Both the position numbers and the translations under genes were made by a program. Below are positions 7,734-16,443 of a DNA stretch of 64,000 nt, in pieces; positions within the stretch are counted from its first letter, which is position 1, and every line of letters starts with the position of its first letter. Below the pieces are notes generated by a model that made no database searches, was not told the origin of the DNA, and saw nothing but the letters and a program-made list of their open reading frames with translations. The DNA is from Gemmataceae bacterium (GTDB lineage: Bacteria; Planctomycetota; Planctomycetia; Gemmatales; Gemmataceae). The stretch lies in the NCBI GenBank assembly GCA_022842245.1, contig JALHPZ010000001.1, forward strand, positions 292,702 to 356,701, read 5' to 3'.

Positions 7734-9275
7734 ATGAACAACGAACTCGTTCTCGTCTTCGACTTCGGCTCGCAATTCGGGCAACTGATCGCGCGGCGAG
7801 TGCGCGAGCAGCATGTCTTCTGCCAACTCGTCCGCCACGACATCACGGCCGAGCGCGTGAAGGAACTGAATCCCAAGGGGATCATCCTCTCGGGCGGCCC
7901 GTCAAGCGTCTACGAAGACGGCGCGCCAAAATGCGATCCCAAAATCTTCGACCTCGGCATCCCCGTGCTAGGCATCTGCTACGGCATGCAACTCGCCTGC
8001 CATCTCCTCGGCGGGCACGTCGCCCCGGCGCACTCCCGCGAGTACGGCCGCGCCACCCTGAACGTCACCAATGCGAATCAGCTCTTCCGCGGTTATCCGG
8101 TCGAATCCACGGTCTGGATGAGTCACGGCGATCAGGTCCACGCGATGTCCGGCGATTTCGAACCGCTCGCGAGCACCGATACCTGCCCCGTCGCAGCCGT
8201 GAAGCACAAGAACCGCCCCGTCTATGGCATCCAGTTCCACCCGGAAGTAAGCCACACGCCCCACGGCGGACAGATCCTCGCGAATTTCCTCCGCGACGTC
8301 TGTGGCTGCCAGGGCCTCTGGCGCATGCAGACGTTCATCGACGAAACGGTCGCGAAGATCCGGGCGCAGGTCGGCGACAAACGCGTCATTTGTGGTTTGT
8401 CCGGCGGCGTCGACTCGGCCGTGTGCGCCGCGCTGCTCGTCAAGGCCATCGGCCCGCAGGTCGCGTGCATCTACGTCGATAACGGCATGATGCGCGAGGG
8501 CGAGACCGACCTCGTCCGCCACACCTTCCGCGATTGGTTCAAGGCCGACCTCACTGTCGTCCACGCGGCCGAACACTTCCTCGCCGCCCTGCAGGGAGTC
8601 ACCGACCCGCAGGAGAAGCGCAAGATCATCGGTCGCGTCTTCATCGAGATCTTCAAGAACGAGGCCAATGCGATCCCGGACGCCCATTTCCTGGCGCAGG
8701 GCACGCTCTACCCGGACGTGATCGAGTCCGGCGGTTCCGCGGACGGCCCGGCCGCCACAATCAAACTCCACCACAACGTCGGCGGCCTGCCGGCGGAACT
8801 CGGCTTCGAACTCGTCGAACCGCTCCGCGATCTCTTCAAGGACGAAGTGCGCCGGCTCGGCCTCGAACTCGGCTTGCCGGAGGAAGTCGTCTGGCGGCAC
8901 CCGTTCCCCGGCCCCGGCCTCGCCGTCCGATGCCTCGGCGAAATCACCGCCGACAAGCTCACGGCGCTCCGCATGGCCGACACGATCTTCCTGGAGGAAC
9001 TTCACAAGGCCGGTTGGTACCGCAAGACCTCACAAGCCTTTGCCGTGTTGCTACCGGTGCGCAGCGTGGGCGTCATGGGCGATGGCCGCACCTACGAAAA
9101 CACCATCGCGATCCGCTGCGTGCAGACCGACGACTTCATGACCGCCGACTGGAGCCACCTGCCGCACGACCTGCTCGCTCGCGTGTCGACGGCGATCATC
9201 AATCGCGTGAAGGGTGTGAACCGCGTCGTCTACGACATCAGCAGCAAACCGCCTGCGACGATCGAATGGGAGTAA
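7734..9275 (+). CDS. guaA: GMP synthase (glutamine-hydrolysing)
   Basis: Converts XMP to GMP using glutamine and ATP. The class I glutamine amidotransferase domain comes first, with the nucleophile Cys in [10 protein letters not shown] (about residues 80-89) and the catalytic His-Glu in FHPEV. The ATP-pyrophosphatase domain has the P-loop [10 protein letters not shown] (about 220-229), and the C-terminal dimerisation domain ends in KPPATIEWE as in all GuaA proteins. Length about 513 is normal. ATG 7734 is preferred because GGATGAGA precedes it; ATG 7725 in the same frame is possible. The 20-bp-arm repeat lies between proC and guaA, so co-transcription is uncertain. Confidence 0.96.
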   Translation: MNNELVLVFDFGSQFGQLIARRVREQHVFCQLVRHDITAERVKELNPKGIILSGGPSSVYEDGAPKCDPKIFDLGIPVLGICYGMQLACHLLGGHVAPAHSREYGRATLNVTNANQLFRGYPVESTVWMSHGDQVHAMSGDFEPLASTDTCPVAAVKHKNRPVYGIQFHPEVSHTPHGGQILANFLRDVCGCQGLWRMQTFIDETVAKIRAQVGDKRVICGLSGGVDSAVCAALLVKAIGPQVACIYVDNGMMREGETDLVRHTFRDWFKADLTVVHAAEHFLAALQGVTDPQEKRKIIGRVFIEIFKNEANAIPDAHFLAQGTLYPDVIESGGSADGPAATIKLHHNVGGLPAELGFELVEPLRDLFKDEVRRLGLELGLPEEVVWRHPFPGPGLAVRCLGEITADKLTALRMADTIFLEELHKAGWYRKTSQAFAVLLPVRSVGVMGDGRTYENTIAIRCVQTDDFMTADWSHLPHDLLARVSTAIINRVKGVNRVVYDISSKPPATIEWE

Positions 9276-9280
9276 TTCCA

Positions 9281-9311
9281 GTGCGGAATGCGGAGTGCGG
9301 AATGCGGAGTG
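9281..9311 (+). repeat. GTGCGGAATGCGGA tandem repeat
   Basis: Two head-to-tail copies of a GTGCGGAATGCGGA-type unit lie just after guaA. The same sequence, in inverse orientation, appears inside the coding sequence at 61014-61107. It belongs to a dispersed repeat family of this genome. Confidence 0.6.
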
Positions 9312-9324
9312 AAAACTGATGACC

Positions 9325-9361
9325 GTTTAGCGGCAAGGCGCAGTCTTCGGAGCCGAGCGCG
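9325..9361 (+). repeat. half-copy of GTTTAGCGGC-type palindrome
   Basis: GTTTAGCGGCAAGGCG followed by CGGAGCCGAGCGCG matches the left arm of the complete palindrome at 49520-49605 at about 32 of 37 positions. No right arm follows here, so this is a half-element in the gap between the convergent guaA and HAD genes. Confidence 0.6.
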
Positions 9362-9375
9362 AGCGGCCGAACCAC

Positions 9376-10188
9376 TCAGTCCCACAACCACTCCACCAGC
9401 GCCTCGTGCTCCCGATAATCCGGCATGATCACGTCTGCACCCAGGCCGATCAGCATCTCGCGTTTCATCGCATTCGTTCCCACGAGAGGCGGCTCGACGC
9501 TCGCGACGCCGATGGCGGTGCCGCCGATTCGCTTCATCTCGACCGTCTCGGAATAGCCGTCGCCGAAGCCGAGCAACTGCTCGCCGGGGATTCCATCGCG
9601 GATCAGGCCGGCAATCACGTCGCGCTTGCTGAAACTCGGCGTATTGTTCGCCGGGGCATAGACGCGGTCGCCGAAGTAACGGGCGAGGTCGAGCAGTGCC
9701 AGGTCATGCTCGACGAAAGCTCGATCGGTGCCGCTGGCGAGGACGAGCAGGATGCCGCGACGCTTCAATTCGTCTAGCAGCGCGTGCGTGCCGGGGACGG
9801 TCCAGTCGGCCGGCCGGCACTTTCCGGATGTCACATCGTCGATGCGCGATTGGATGTTCGCGAGCAGACGGCGGAGAAACTCGGCGAGCAGCACGTCGGC
9901 GTCCGGCTTGGCATCGCCACGCGCCGCGACTTCCTCGGCGAGCCGGCGCATCTGGAAGATGCTCGGTTTGCCGCTCAGAAGGAGCATTTCCCGTTCGAGG
10001 TACGCCAGCAGTTCCGCGTCGGGTTCCCGGTTGAGCTTTTGTTGGGCCAGGAGTTCGCGGCCCATCTCGGCCATGATCCGCGCCCATCCTTCTCGCAGCA
10101 GGGAAATGGTGCCGTCGAAATCGAATACGACGGCGCGGTAGCCCCTGCGCCGGATATTCGGGTTCACGAATTCGAAGGTCGGTCGCAT
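9376..10188 (-). CDS. HAD-family hydrolase
   Basis: A 270-residue soluble phosphatase-like enzyme of the haloacid dehalogenase superfamily. Motif I is DFDGT at residues 23-27, with the nucleophile Asp23. Motif II is the threonine in VLASGT near 148, the conserved lysine lies in FSKRDVI, and motif III appears as GFGDGYSE. Motif III normally supplies a second metal-binding acidic residue (GDxxxD); here it is Glu, which may still bind Mg2+. A helical cap lies between motifs I and II (about 35-120). Likely a phosphoglycolate-type or sugar phosphatase; the substrate cannot be told. Convergent with guaA. Confidence 0.85.
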   Translation of the reverse strand: MRPTFEFVNPNIRRRGYRAVVFDFDGTISLLREGWARIMAEMGRELLAQQKLNREPDAELLAYLEREMLLLSGKPSIFQMRRLAEEVAARGDAKPDADVLLAEFLRRLLANIQSRIDDVTSGKCRPADWTVPGTHALLDELKRRGILLVLASGTDRAFVEHDLALLDLARYFGDRVYAPANNTPSFSKRDVIAGLIRDGIPGEQLLGFGDGYSETVEMKRIGGTAIGVASVEPPLVGTNAMKREMLIGLGADVIMPDYREHEALVEWLWD

Positions 10189-10310
10189 GGAGGCGATTCC
10201 GCCGTTTAGGCTTTATGAATGCCGGATGATAGACGTGCGGATCGCGCGTGACATCCCGGCGGTCGGAAGGCTAGTATACCGGTGCGGTCATCCGTTCGAG
10301 GCGTCCCGTC

Positions 10311-11777
10311 ATGCGTCTGCTCAAACTCATCAAACTGCTCGCTCCGATCGGCCTCGCGGTCGTCGTGCTCGGCACGAATCCCGAAAGTTCGAGCGGCCAG
10401 TTCCCGGGCGGCGACCGCGGGCGGGACCGCGGCAGTCGTGGCGACCGGGGCGGTGAATCGGCGGCTCCCGGCGCGATCCAGTTCCAGGTTCCCCCGGGCG
10501 GCTCTCCGATGGGTGGCACTCCCGGCGGCTTCGGGGGCTTCGGCGGTCGGGAGCGCGGCGGCGACCGGGGATCGCGGGGTTTCGGCGGCTTCGGCGGTTC
10601 CCCAATGGGTAGCAGCATGACCCCCGGTGGGGGGGGATTCAATTCCAGCGCCATGGCCGACGGCAGTTTCTCCCGCCTCCAGGCGTCTTACGGCGGAAGC
10701 GGAGACACTCTCGATTATTCTCGTATTCCACAAGCCACTCGCGACCAGTCCAATGCCATGGCGCAACGCTTCGGCGGCGAACCGCTGCCGACCAGTGGTT
10801 CGATTACCAAGGAACAGTTCCGCGATCAGTTCGCCAAGCGAATGGAGGCGATGCGGTCGGGTGGCGGCCGTGGCGGCTTCTCGATGACCATGACGACCTC
10901 GACTCCCGGTGCGCCGACCGCAGCGGTCTCGTTCGACGCCACGAATACCACGCCGGGTGCGACCCCCGGAGGGATGCAACCGCAATGGGGTTCCATGCAA
11001 CAACCGGGCGGATTCAGCGGCCGCGGCGGCTTTGACCCCAGCCAGATCACCGACCAACAAGTCCAGGAACGGTTCCGCCGCTACGATCGGGACAACGACG
11101 GAAAGATCACCGCGGCGGAAGCCCAGCAATCGGACCGGCTGCGTGGGGTCTTCCAGCAGTACGACAAAAATGCCGACGGCTCGATGGATTTCGCAGAGTA
11201 CAAGACGTACTACGTGGACGCGATCAGCGGCCAGAGCTCGGGCGGTTCCAGTTCTTCAAACCAGGGCTTGCCACCTGGCAGCCCCGGCGGCTGGGACGGC
11301 TCCGGCGGGCGCGATCCGCGTCAGCCGATCGAGGAACCCAAACCGGTCGTTCTCCGTTACGGCAAGTTGCCCAAGGAGTTGCCCAGCTGGTTCAATAGCC
11401 TCGACACGAATCAGGACGGCCAAATCGCACTCTACGAATGGCGCAACGATGGCCGTTTGGCAACGGACTTCCTGCCGATGGATCTGAATGGCGATGGACT
11501 CGTCACGGCGGAGGAGTATCTCCGTTACAAGAACCCGAGCCAGTCGAGTAGTAGCTCCGGCGCATCGGGCGATTCCCGCGGCGGCGGACGTTCCTCCGGC
11601 GAGGCACCGCGAGGCGGAAGCCCGTTCGGCGGGATGTTCAATCGCGGGGGCAGCGGCGATTCCCGCTCCGATTCCCGCGGCGAATCGGGTCGCGATCGCG
11701 GGAGCGATCGTGGCTCCGACCGTACTCGCGGCGGCCCGCCAAGCAGTGGCGGCAACCCGTTCAATCGCGGCCGTTGA
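10311..11777 (+). CDS. secreted Gly-rich protein with four EF-hands
   Basis: A 488-residue exported protein. An N-terminal hydrophobic signal (about 9-22) is followed by a very Gly/Arg/Ser-rich low-complexity region (to about 150). Four calcium-binding EF-hand loops begin near residues 259 (DRDNDGKI), 285 (DKNADGSM), 365 (DTNQDGQI) and 391 (DLNGDGLV), arranged in two pairs separated by a Ser/Gly/Pro linker. The C-terminal ~70 residues are again low complexity, rich in Gly, Arg, Asp and Ser. Multi-EF-hand secreted proteins are common in planctomycetes and may bind calcium in the cell envelope. No enzyme domain is visible. The start has GAGG 7 bases upstream. Confidence 0.82.
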   Translation: MRLLKLIKLLAPIGLAVVVLGTNPESSSGQFPGGDRGRDRGSRGDRGGESAAPGAIQFQVPPGGSPMGGTPGGFGGFGGRERGGDRGSRGFGGFGGSPMGSSMTPGGGGFNSSAMADGSFSRLQASYGGSGDTLDYSRIPQATRDQSNAMAQRFGGEPLPTSGSITKEQFRDQFAKRMEAMRSGGGRGGFSMTMTTSTPGAPTAAVSFDATNTTPGATPGGMQPQWGSMQQPGGFSGRGGFDPSQITDQQVQERFRRYDRDNDGKITAAEAQQSDRLRGVFQQYDKNADGSMDFAEYKTYYVDAISGQSSGGSSSSNQGLPPGSPGGWDGSGGRDPRQPIEEPKPVVLRYGKLPKELPSWFNSLDTNQDGQIALYEWRNDGRLATDFLPMDLNGDGLVTAEEYLRYKNPSQSSSSSGASGDSRGGGRSSGEAPRGGSPFGGMFNRGGSGDSRSDSRGESGRDRGSDRGSDRTRGGPPSSGGNPFNRGR

Positions 11778-11798
11778 TCCACAGAGTTTCAATAAATG

Positions 11799-11834
11799 AA
11801 GGCGGGTCGATCACCGTGGTGATCGGCCCGCCTT
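11799..11834. terminator. bidirectional terminator between EF-hand gene and rplQ
   Basis: A 17-bp stem (AAGGCGGGTCGATCACC with its complement at 11818-11834, one G-U pair) lies 21 bases after the EF-hand gene stop and 20 bases after rplQ on the other strand. A-rich sequence precedes it and T-rich sequence follows it, fitting a terminator used by both convergent transcripts. Confidence 0.75.
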
Positions 11835-11854
11835 CTTCGTTTCGAACGGTCGAT

Positions 11855-12373
11855 TTACTCGGCGACAGGCACCGGGGCCGGGGCTTCCGGCGGGGCGCTG
11901 GCGCGAACGCGGGTCTCGCCGTCCTTGAGCAGTTCGATGATGGCTTGCTCGCCGCCGTCGCCCAGACGGCGTTTGTGCAGCTTGAGGATTCGGGTGTAAC
12001 CGCCCGGACGATCCTTGAAACGCGGGCCGATGACCGAAAACAGCTTCTTGAGAACGGTGTCGGCGGTCTTCTCGGTCGCGGCCTTGTCTTCCTTGTCGTA
12101 GATGCCGGTGCCATGGGTCGGCCCGAGCGCCGCCATCGCCTGCCGGCGATAGTGCAGCGACTTGATCTTGCCCGCCGGCGTGCCATCGTCGACGAGCGAC
12201 GCCTTCTTGGCGAGCGTGATCAGCTTCTCGACGAACGGTCGGAGTTCCTTCGCCTTGGCGACGGTCGTCTTGATCGATTCGTGCGTGATGAGCGAACGGC
12301 TCAGGTTGCGGAAGAGCGCCAGCCGGTGGCTGGCGTTGCGGCCGAGTACTCGGCCGGCTTTACGGTGGCGCAT
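11855..12373 (-). CDS. rplQ: 50S ribosomal protein L17
   Basis: A 172-residue L17, a large-subunit protein near the peptide exit tunnel. The N terminus [20 protein letters not shown] is the family signature, and [16 protein letters not shown] follows. The core L17 domain occupies about residues 1-120. The C-terminal ~50 residues, ending APVPVAE, are an Ala/Pro-rich extension. Last gene of the alpha operon, as in most bacteria. GAGG precedes the ATG. The 129-base gap to rpoA contains a large palindrome. Confidence 0.96.
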   Translation of the reverse strand: MRHRKAGRVLGRNASHRLALFRNLSRSLITHESIKTTVAKAKELRPFVEKLITLAKKASLVDDGTPAGKIKSLHYRRQAMAALGPTHGTGIYDKEDKAATEKTADTVLKKLFSVIGPRFKDRPGGYTRILKLHKRRLGDGGEQAIIELLKDGETRVRASAPPEAPAPVPVAE

Positions 12374-12433
12374 GGAAACCTCTTCGGGTTGGAAACCCCA
12401 CCCCGTGCCAAGGAAGGTGGGAGAATGTTTTCC

Positions 12434-12494
12434 AAGTTCCGAGTTTCAAGTTCGAAGTCTTTATCCGGGACTTGGAACTTGAAACTCGGAACTT
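12434..12494. repeat. palindromic repeat between rpoA and rplQ
   Basis: A 26-base left arm (12434-12459, containing GTTCCGAGTTTCAAGTTC) pairs with 12469-12494 with one mismatch and a 9-base loop. Repeats of this 'gttccgagtttcaagttc' type are dispersed in unrelated bacteria. Here it sits inside an operon, so it may form a strong hairpin in the mRNA between rpoA and rplQ. Confidence 0.75.
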
Positions 12495-12502
12495 GAAACT
12501 GG

Positions 12503-13504
12503 TTAGCGGCGCGCCGGCATCTTCATGCCGAGGTGCAGGCCACGTTCCTTCAGCTTGATCGTCACTTCCTTCAGCGTCGTTTCGCCGAAGTTGCGCACTT
12601 CGAGGAGTTCCTCCTCGGTACGGATCACCAGGTCGCGGACGCTGGCGATCCCTTCCGATTCCAGGCAGTTCGTGGCCCGGACGGAGAGTTCGAGTTCGGC
12701 GAGGCTCATGTTGAGCTTACGCTCGAGTTCGTGGTCGACGCCCGCGCCAGCGGCCGGCCCGATCTCGATGGGGCCGTCGTCCAGCGACACTTCCGGGCCG
12801 GGTTCGCTGTACTGGATGAACGGATTCAGGTGCTTGCGGAGGATCTTCGCCGCCTCGACGAGCGCCATCTGCGGGCCGACGGTGCCGTTGGTCCAGATTT
12901 CCATCTGGAGGCGGTCGTAGTTGGTGCGCTGACCGACGCGGGTCTCCTCGATGTCGTACTTGACGCGCACGACGGGCGAGAAGGAACTGTCGACCGGAAT
13001 GACGCCGATCTCGCGTTCGCGGCCGGCGTTTTCCTCGGCCGTGCGGTAGCCCCGGCCGTTCTCCACCGTCAGTTCCACCACGAACGGAACGTCGTCCGTC
13101 ATCGTGCAGATGTGGTGTTCCGGGTTGAAGATCTGTACGGTTTCGTCGTGCTGCAGGTCGGCGGCCCGCACGACGCCCTTCTGGTGGCGGTCGATGCGGA
13201 TGACCTTCGGCATGTCGCTCGTGTTCTTCACGACGAGCGACTTGATGTTGAGGATGATGTCCGTCACGTCTTCGACGATGCCGGGGATCGTGGAGACTTC
13301 GTGCTGCACGCCCTGGATCTTGACGCGCGTGACGGCGGAGCCTTCGAGGCTCGAGAGCAGAATGCGACGGAGGCTGTTGCCGACCGTCATGCCGAAGCCG
13401 CGTTCGAACGGCTCCGCGTGGAACTTGCCGTAGGTGTCGGTGAGCGAGGTCCGCTCGGAGGCGACCCGGTTCGGCAGTTCAAGACCGCGCCAGCGAATGC
13501 GCAT
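12503..13504 (-). CDS. rpoA: RNA polymerase alpha subunit
   Basis: A 333-residue alpha subunit. The N-terminal domain (about 1-235) dimerises and assembles beta and beta'; the visible family motif is [22 protein letters not shown] (about 37-58). A flexible linker is followed by the C-terminal domain (about 255-333; [27 protein letters not shown]), which contacts promoter UP elements and activators. The ATG start is chosen on family length; AAAGG lies about 11 bases upstream. Located between rpsD and rplQ as usual, but with a 160-base gap to rpsD. Confidence 0.97.
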   Translation of the reverse strand: MRIRWRGLELPNRVASERTSLTDTYGKFHAEPFERGFGMTVGNSLRRILLSSLEGSAVTRVKIQGVQHEVSTIPGIVEDVTDIILNIKSLVVKNTSDMPKVIRIDRHQKGVVRAADLQHDETVQIFNPEHHICTMTDDVPFVVELTVENGRGYRTAEENAGREREIGVIPVDSSFSPVVRVKYDIEETRVGQRTNYDRLQMEIWTNGTVGPQMALVEAAKILRKHLNPFIQYSEPGPEVSLDDGPIEIGPAAGAGVDHELERKLNMSLAELELSVRATNCLESEGIASVRDLVIRTEEELLEVRNFGETTLKEVTIKLKERGLHLGMKMPARR

Positions 13505-13627
13505 GGGAAACCGACCTTTCAAATGCCGTCCGCGCCAGCTTTCCGCCAATGGTCGGTCGTGCGATTCGACCGGGGGCCAACGGCACAGCAAGACGCGAAA
13601 CCAGCAGGACCAGAACCAACGGGACAC

Positions 13628-13654
13628 GCCGCCGGCCTTCGCGGGACCGGCGGC
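13628..13654 (-). other. GC-rich hairpin in the rpsD-rpoA gap
   Basis: GCCGCCGG (13628-13635) and CCGGCGGC (13647-13654) can form an 8-bp stem just after the rpsD stop and about 120 bases before rpoA. There is no T-run, so it is more likely an RNA-processing, attenuation or regulatory structure than a terminator. The remaining gap (13505-13664) holds no gene. Confidence 0.35.
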
Positions 13655-13664
13655 GACTTGATCG

Positions 13665-14300
13665 TTAGCGCGTCGCGATTTCGATGATGAGCTGCACGCG
13701 GATGTCCGCGATGCGCTGATCGACGTCGCCTCGCGTCGGCAGACGGGTCATCTTGCCTTCGGGGTCGTCGCGGTTCACGACTTCCAAATAGTCGGGCACC
13801 GGTTCGCCACCGGCGGTCTGCAGGCTGAGGCGGGCGAGCGCGAGGCTGCGGTTCGCCGGCTTCACCTTGATCACGTCGCCCGGCTTGACGAGCACGCTCG
13901 GCACGTCGCACTTGCGGCCGTTGATCATCACATGCCCGTGCGCCACGAGCTGCCGGGCACCCTTGCGGCTGGCGGCGAAACCGAGGCGGTGGACGCAGTT
14001 ATCGAGTCGGCGCTCCATCAGCACGAGCAACTCGTCGCCGGTGTTGGCCGCCTTGCTCGCCAGTTCCAGATACCGCGAGAACTGCCGTTCGAGCAAGCCG
14101 TAAAACCACTTGAGCCGCTGCTTCTCGCGCAGGCGGATGCCGTATTCGGTCTGCTTGGTGCGGGTCGCCCCGTGCATGCCCGGCGGACGGGCTTCCTTGT
14201 CGATCGGGCACTTCGGGCTGAAACAGCGGCTGCCCTTGAGGAACAGCTTCATCTGTTCCCGCCGGCAGCGCTTGCAGGCGGGGTCGGTGTAACGAGCCAT
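13665..14300 (-). CDS. rpsD: 30S ribosomal protein S4
   Basis: A 211-residue S4, which starts small-subunit assembly by binding 16S rRNA and in many bacteria represses the alpha operon. It is the zinc-binding form, with C9, C12, C26 and C31 in the first 35 residues ([19 protein letters not shown]). The S4 RNA-binding domain is at about 100-165 ([20 protein letters not shown], then GHVMINGRK). The chosen ATG gives the normal N terminus [12 protein letters not shown]. The frame is open another 54 codons upstream, but that stretch is intergenic repeat-containing sequence and no Shine-Dalgarno is obvious. Confidence 0.96.
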   Translation of the reverse strand: MARYTDPACKRCRREQMKLFLKGSRCFSPKCPIDKEARPPGMHGATRTKQTEYGIRLREKQRLKWFYGLLERQFSRYLELASKAANTGDELLVLMERRLDNCVHRLGFAASRKGARQLVAHGHVMINGRKCDVPSVLVKPGDVIKVKPANRSLALARLSLQTAGGEPVPDYLEVVNRDDPEGKMTRLPTRGDVDQRIADIRVQLIIEIATR

Positions 14301-14432
14301 GGATTTTGGAGCCGGTCGAAGACGCCAGTGAGGAGTAATGGGGTCGGGAACCGCATCGCGGTTCGCAAACCAATCGGGGAACCCCAGCGTCGACCCGAAT
14401 GGCGAAACAAGGAAAGCGGCAAGGCCGATGGT

Positions 14433-14463
14433 CACACTGGCACTGACACCGCCAACTGACACT
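14433..14463. repeat. ACTGACAC-type repeat in rpsD-rpsK gap
   Basis: CACTGGCACTGACACCGCC followed by AACTGACACTT is an interrupted tandem of an ACTGACACC unit. The inverse-complement form (GGTGTCAGTTGTTGGTGTC) recurs at 14861-14892, and CACTGACAC occurs again near 14950. The rest of the 174-base gap (14301-14474) holds no gene. Confidence 0.5.
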
Positions 14464-14474
14464 TCCCTTGGCGA

Positions 14475-14855
14475 TTACACGCGCCGCTTCTTCGGCGGGC
14501 GGCAACCGTTGTGCGGCAGCGGCGTCACGTCTTCGATCGCCTTGACGTTCAGCCCCGACGCCTGGAGAGCGGTCACGGCCGACTCGCGGCCCGCGCCCGG
14601 CCCCTTGATGAACACTTCCACTTCCTTCATGCCGAACTTGGAGGCCTTGTTCGCGCATTCTTCCGCGGCCCGCTGGGCGGCGAACGGCGTGGACTTCCGG
14701 CTTCCCTTGAAGCCGACCATCCCGCCGGACACCGAACACAACGTGTCGCCGTTCGTGTCCGAGATCGTCACGATCGTGTTGTTGAAGGTCGACTGAATGT
14801 GCGCGTGCCCGCGGCTCACATTGCGACGCTGCTTCTTCTTCTTGCTCTTAGCCAT
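14475..14855 (-). CDS. rpsK: 30S ribosomal protein S11
   Basis: A 126-residue S11, part of the small-subunit platform at the mRNA exit. Family motifs: [18 protein letters not shown] near residues 16-33, [14 protein letters not shown] near 48-61 and the C-terminal [15 protein letters not shown]. The basic N terminus [11 protein letters not shown] is typical. The sequence upstream of the ATG is the ACTGACACC repeat and shows no Shine-Dalgarno, which is unusual for a highly expressed ribosomal gene. Confidence 0.97.
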   Translation of the reverse strand: MAKSKKKKQRRNVSRGHAHIQSTFNNTIVTISDTNGDTLCSVSGGMVGFKGSRKSTPFAAQRAAEECANKASKFGMKEVEVFIKGPGAGRESAVTALQASGLNVKAIEDVTPLPHNGCRPPKKRRV

Positions 14856-14860
14856 GGGAT

Positions 14861-14892
14861 GGTGTCAGTTGTTGGTGTCAGTTGTTAGTGCC
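14861..14892. repeat. GTGTCAGTTG tandem repeat at the rpsK start
   Basis: Two copies of GGTGTCAGTTGTT lie head to tail in the rpsK leader, ending 6 bases from the rpsK start codon. They occupy the position where a ribosome-binding site is expected. Confidence 0.55.
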
Positions 14893-14966
14893 GGACCGAG
14901 AAAACGCCAGTCGGGCGAATAGGCCGGTTCCCCTGGCACTACCCACCGCCACTGACACGTCTTCGC

Positions 14967-15347
14967 TTACTTGTCCTTCACGCCCTTCTTGCCGGCGACG
15001 GTGCGGCGCACGCCCTTGCGAGTCCGGGCGTTGGTCTTGCTGCGCTGGCCGCGGACCGGGAGGTTCTTCCGGTGCCGCTCGCCGCGGTAGCTCTTGATTT
15101 CCTTGAGCCGCTGGATGTTCCCGCCGTCGAAGCGGCGCAGGGCACCCTCGACGAGGTAGTCGCGGTCGATGATCGTCGCGAGCTTCGCAACTTCGTCGTC
15201 CGTGAGGGACTTCGCGCGGCGCATCGGATCGAGGCCGGTCTTCTCGCAGAGTTCGAGCGCCGTGGTCGGGCCGATGCCGCGGAGGTAGCGCAGGCTGATG
15301 TGCAGGAGTTTTTCCGGCGGAATGTCGACGCCTTGAATACGGGGCAT
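14967..15347 (-). CDS. rpsM: 30S ribosomal protein S13
   Basis: A 126-residue S13, a head protein contacting the P-site tRNA and forming bridges to the large subunit. N terminus MPRIQGVDIPPEK is normal; a helix-two-turn-helix motif is at about 14-45 (LRYLRGIGPTTALELCEKTG). The basic C-terminal tail, including GQRSKTNARTRKGVRRT, reaches into the P site. The frame is open upstream through rpmJ sequence in another frame, but this ATG is the family start. The gap to rpsK is 111 bases. Confidence 0.97.
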   Translation of the reverse strand: MPRIQGVDIPPEKLLHISLRYLRGIGPTTALELCEKTGLDPMRRAKSLTDDEVAKLATIIDRDYLVEGALRRFDGGNIQRLKEIKSYRGERHRKNLPVRGQRSKTNARTRKGVRRTVAGKKGVKDK

Positions 15348-15358
15348 GTCGCGGGTCC

Positions 15359-15472
15359 TTAGCCTTGGCGTTGCTTGTGGCGCGGGTCTTCGCAGATCAC
15401 GCGGACGACGCCCTTCCGCTTGATCAGTTTGCACTTCTCGCAAATGCGTTTGACGCTGGATCGAACTTTCAC
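15359..15472 (-). CDS. rpmJ: 50S ribosomal protein L36
   Basis: A 37-residue zinc-binding L36 (C11, C14, C27, H32): [19 protein letters not shown] is the family signature. It starts at GTG, not ATG, with a strong GGAGG about 7 bases upstream (AGGAGGCCGCC), so the longer open frame beginning at 15547 is not used. First gene of the alpha operon here. The usual upstream genes (secY, adk, map, infA) are absent, and the next gene upstream is an unrelated accessory gene 51 bases away. Confidence 0.95.
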   Translation of the reverse strand: MKVRSSVKRICEKCKLIKRKGVVRVICEDPRHKQRQG

Positions 15473-15522
15473 GGCGGCCTCCTCGGCCGTCAGAGCCACG
15501 AAATAAAGGAAGGCAGAATATA

Positions 15523-16176
15523 TTAGGGGACCGTCTCCGCGCGGCAAGCCGAACCCGACGGAATTTCGCGCCGCGCCGGGGGTTGGGTCCGCTGGCCGCT
15601 TTCCGCCCGACGGCGCCGGCGCTCCCGCAACTCTTCGCCCACCATCTGCCGGAACGCCTCCGTCGCCAGCCGCCGCGCCTCGTTCGATTCGACCCCCTCG
15701 GACTCCAACCTCGCCCGCAACTCCTCGATCACCGGCACATACCGCTCGTGCCGCGTCATCGTCTCGATCGCGGCCCGCTCCCGTTCGTCGAACTCCGCCG
15801 GCTCTTCCTCCGGCACATTCTGCGCCGCTTCCTCCGGCTCATCCTCCGCCGCAATCTCGTCCCATTCCCGCTCCGGCTCCGTGCGGGCGGCTGCCATTTC
15901 CGCGGGCGGCATCGGGGCGGTTGCATTGGCCACCGTTCCGGCGATCTCCCGCCCGTGGCGCAGGCGGGTCTTCTCCAGTTCGAAGATCGCCCGCGCCGCC
16001 CGCTCGGCCACGCGTTCGTCCGGGTGCGCCAGTTGGGCCTGGTAGAACAGCACCGCCGCGAAGATCGCATCGCCCCACGCCGCCTGCTTGCCTTCGGGCG
16101 TGGCCGGCACGGGAATCGGCACCGGCGCGATGTGCCCGGCGATGCGGTTATGAAGTCGAGGCGCGGTGGCGAGCAT
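15523..16176 (-). CDS. hypothetical protein, paralog B of an inverted pair
   Basis: A 217-residue soluble protein, close paralog of the 1316-1999 product. It starts [15 protein letters not shown], contains PVPIPVPAT and [17 protein letters not shown], and ends with [12 protein letters not shown] and [17 protein letters not shown] followed by a basic tail ([13 protein letters not shown]). The linker is acidic ([17 protein letters not shown]) where paralog A has a Pro/Lys-rich stretch. The ATG is set by paralog alignment and a GGGGGA site. It lies upstream of rpmJ in the same direction and could be read into the alpha operon. Function unknown. Confidence 0.75.
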   Translation of the reverse strand: MLATAPRLHNRIAGHIAPVPIPVPATPEGKQAAWGDAIFAAVLFYQAQLAHPDERVAERAARAIFELEKTRLRHGREIAGTVANATAPMPPAEMAAARTEPEREWDEIAAEDEPEEAAQNVPEEEPAEFDERERAAIETMTRHERYVPVIEELRARLESEGVESNEARRLATEAFRQMVGEELRERRRRRAESGQRTQPPARREIPSGSACRAETVP

Positions 16177-16209
16177 GGGAATCCCCCGGAAGTCAAGTCC
16201 GCGGGAGAA

Positions 16210-16234
16210 TTCGACACGAGTGGACAAAAGTCAA
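16210..16234 (-). promoter_or_regulatory. conserved upstream element of paralog B
   Basis: On the minus strand TTGACTTTTGTCCACTCG plus seven bases matches the element before paralog A (1262-1286) at 20 of 25 positions. It lies 33 bases before the start codon. Conservation at both loci outside the coding region suggests function, or that the duplicated unit included its promoter. Confidence 0.45.
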
Positions 16235-16370
16235 ATTATTGTGACGTAGGTGAAAAGGGATCGATCGCGCTGCGCTGGTGTAAAAGTGTTATGTCGCGCC
16301 GCGCGAGAGTTCGCAAGGGTAATACGGACGGCGTTGAGCGGAAAATTCCTGGATTCAAATGGGAATTTTG

Positions 16371-16401
16371 TTGGACTGTGATCGACTGCCGGCGGTATTA
16401 T
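16371..16401 (+). promoter_or_regulatory. possible promoter of the accessory island
   Basis: TTGGAC (16371-16376) and TATTAT (16396-16401), 19 bases apart, lie about 43 bases before the first island gene. The region 16177-16443 is AT-richer than its surroundings and holds no gene. The spacing is longer than ideal, so this is tentative. Confidence 0.3.
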
Positions 16402-16413
16402 CTAACTCAGCGT

Positions 16414-16434
16414 GGCAGAATTACTAGTTCTGCC
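16414..16434 (+). promoter_or_regulatory. perfect 7-bp inverted repeat before island gene
   Basis: GGCAGAA and TTCTGCC flank 7 bases and end 9 bases before the ATG of the 16444 gene, just after the possible -10 element. It could be an operator for a dimeric repressor or a small leader hairpin next to the ribosome-binding site (AAGG). Confidence 0.35.
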
Positions 16435-16443
16435 TAAGGTGCT

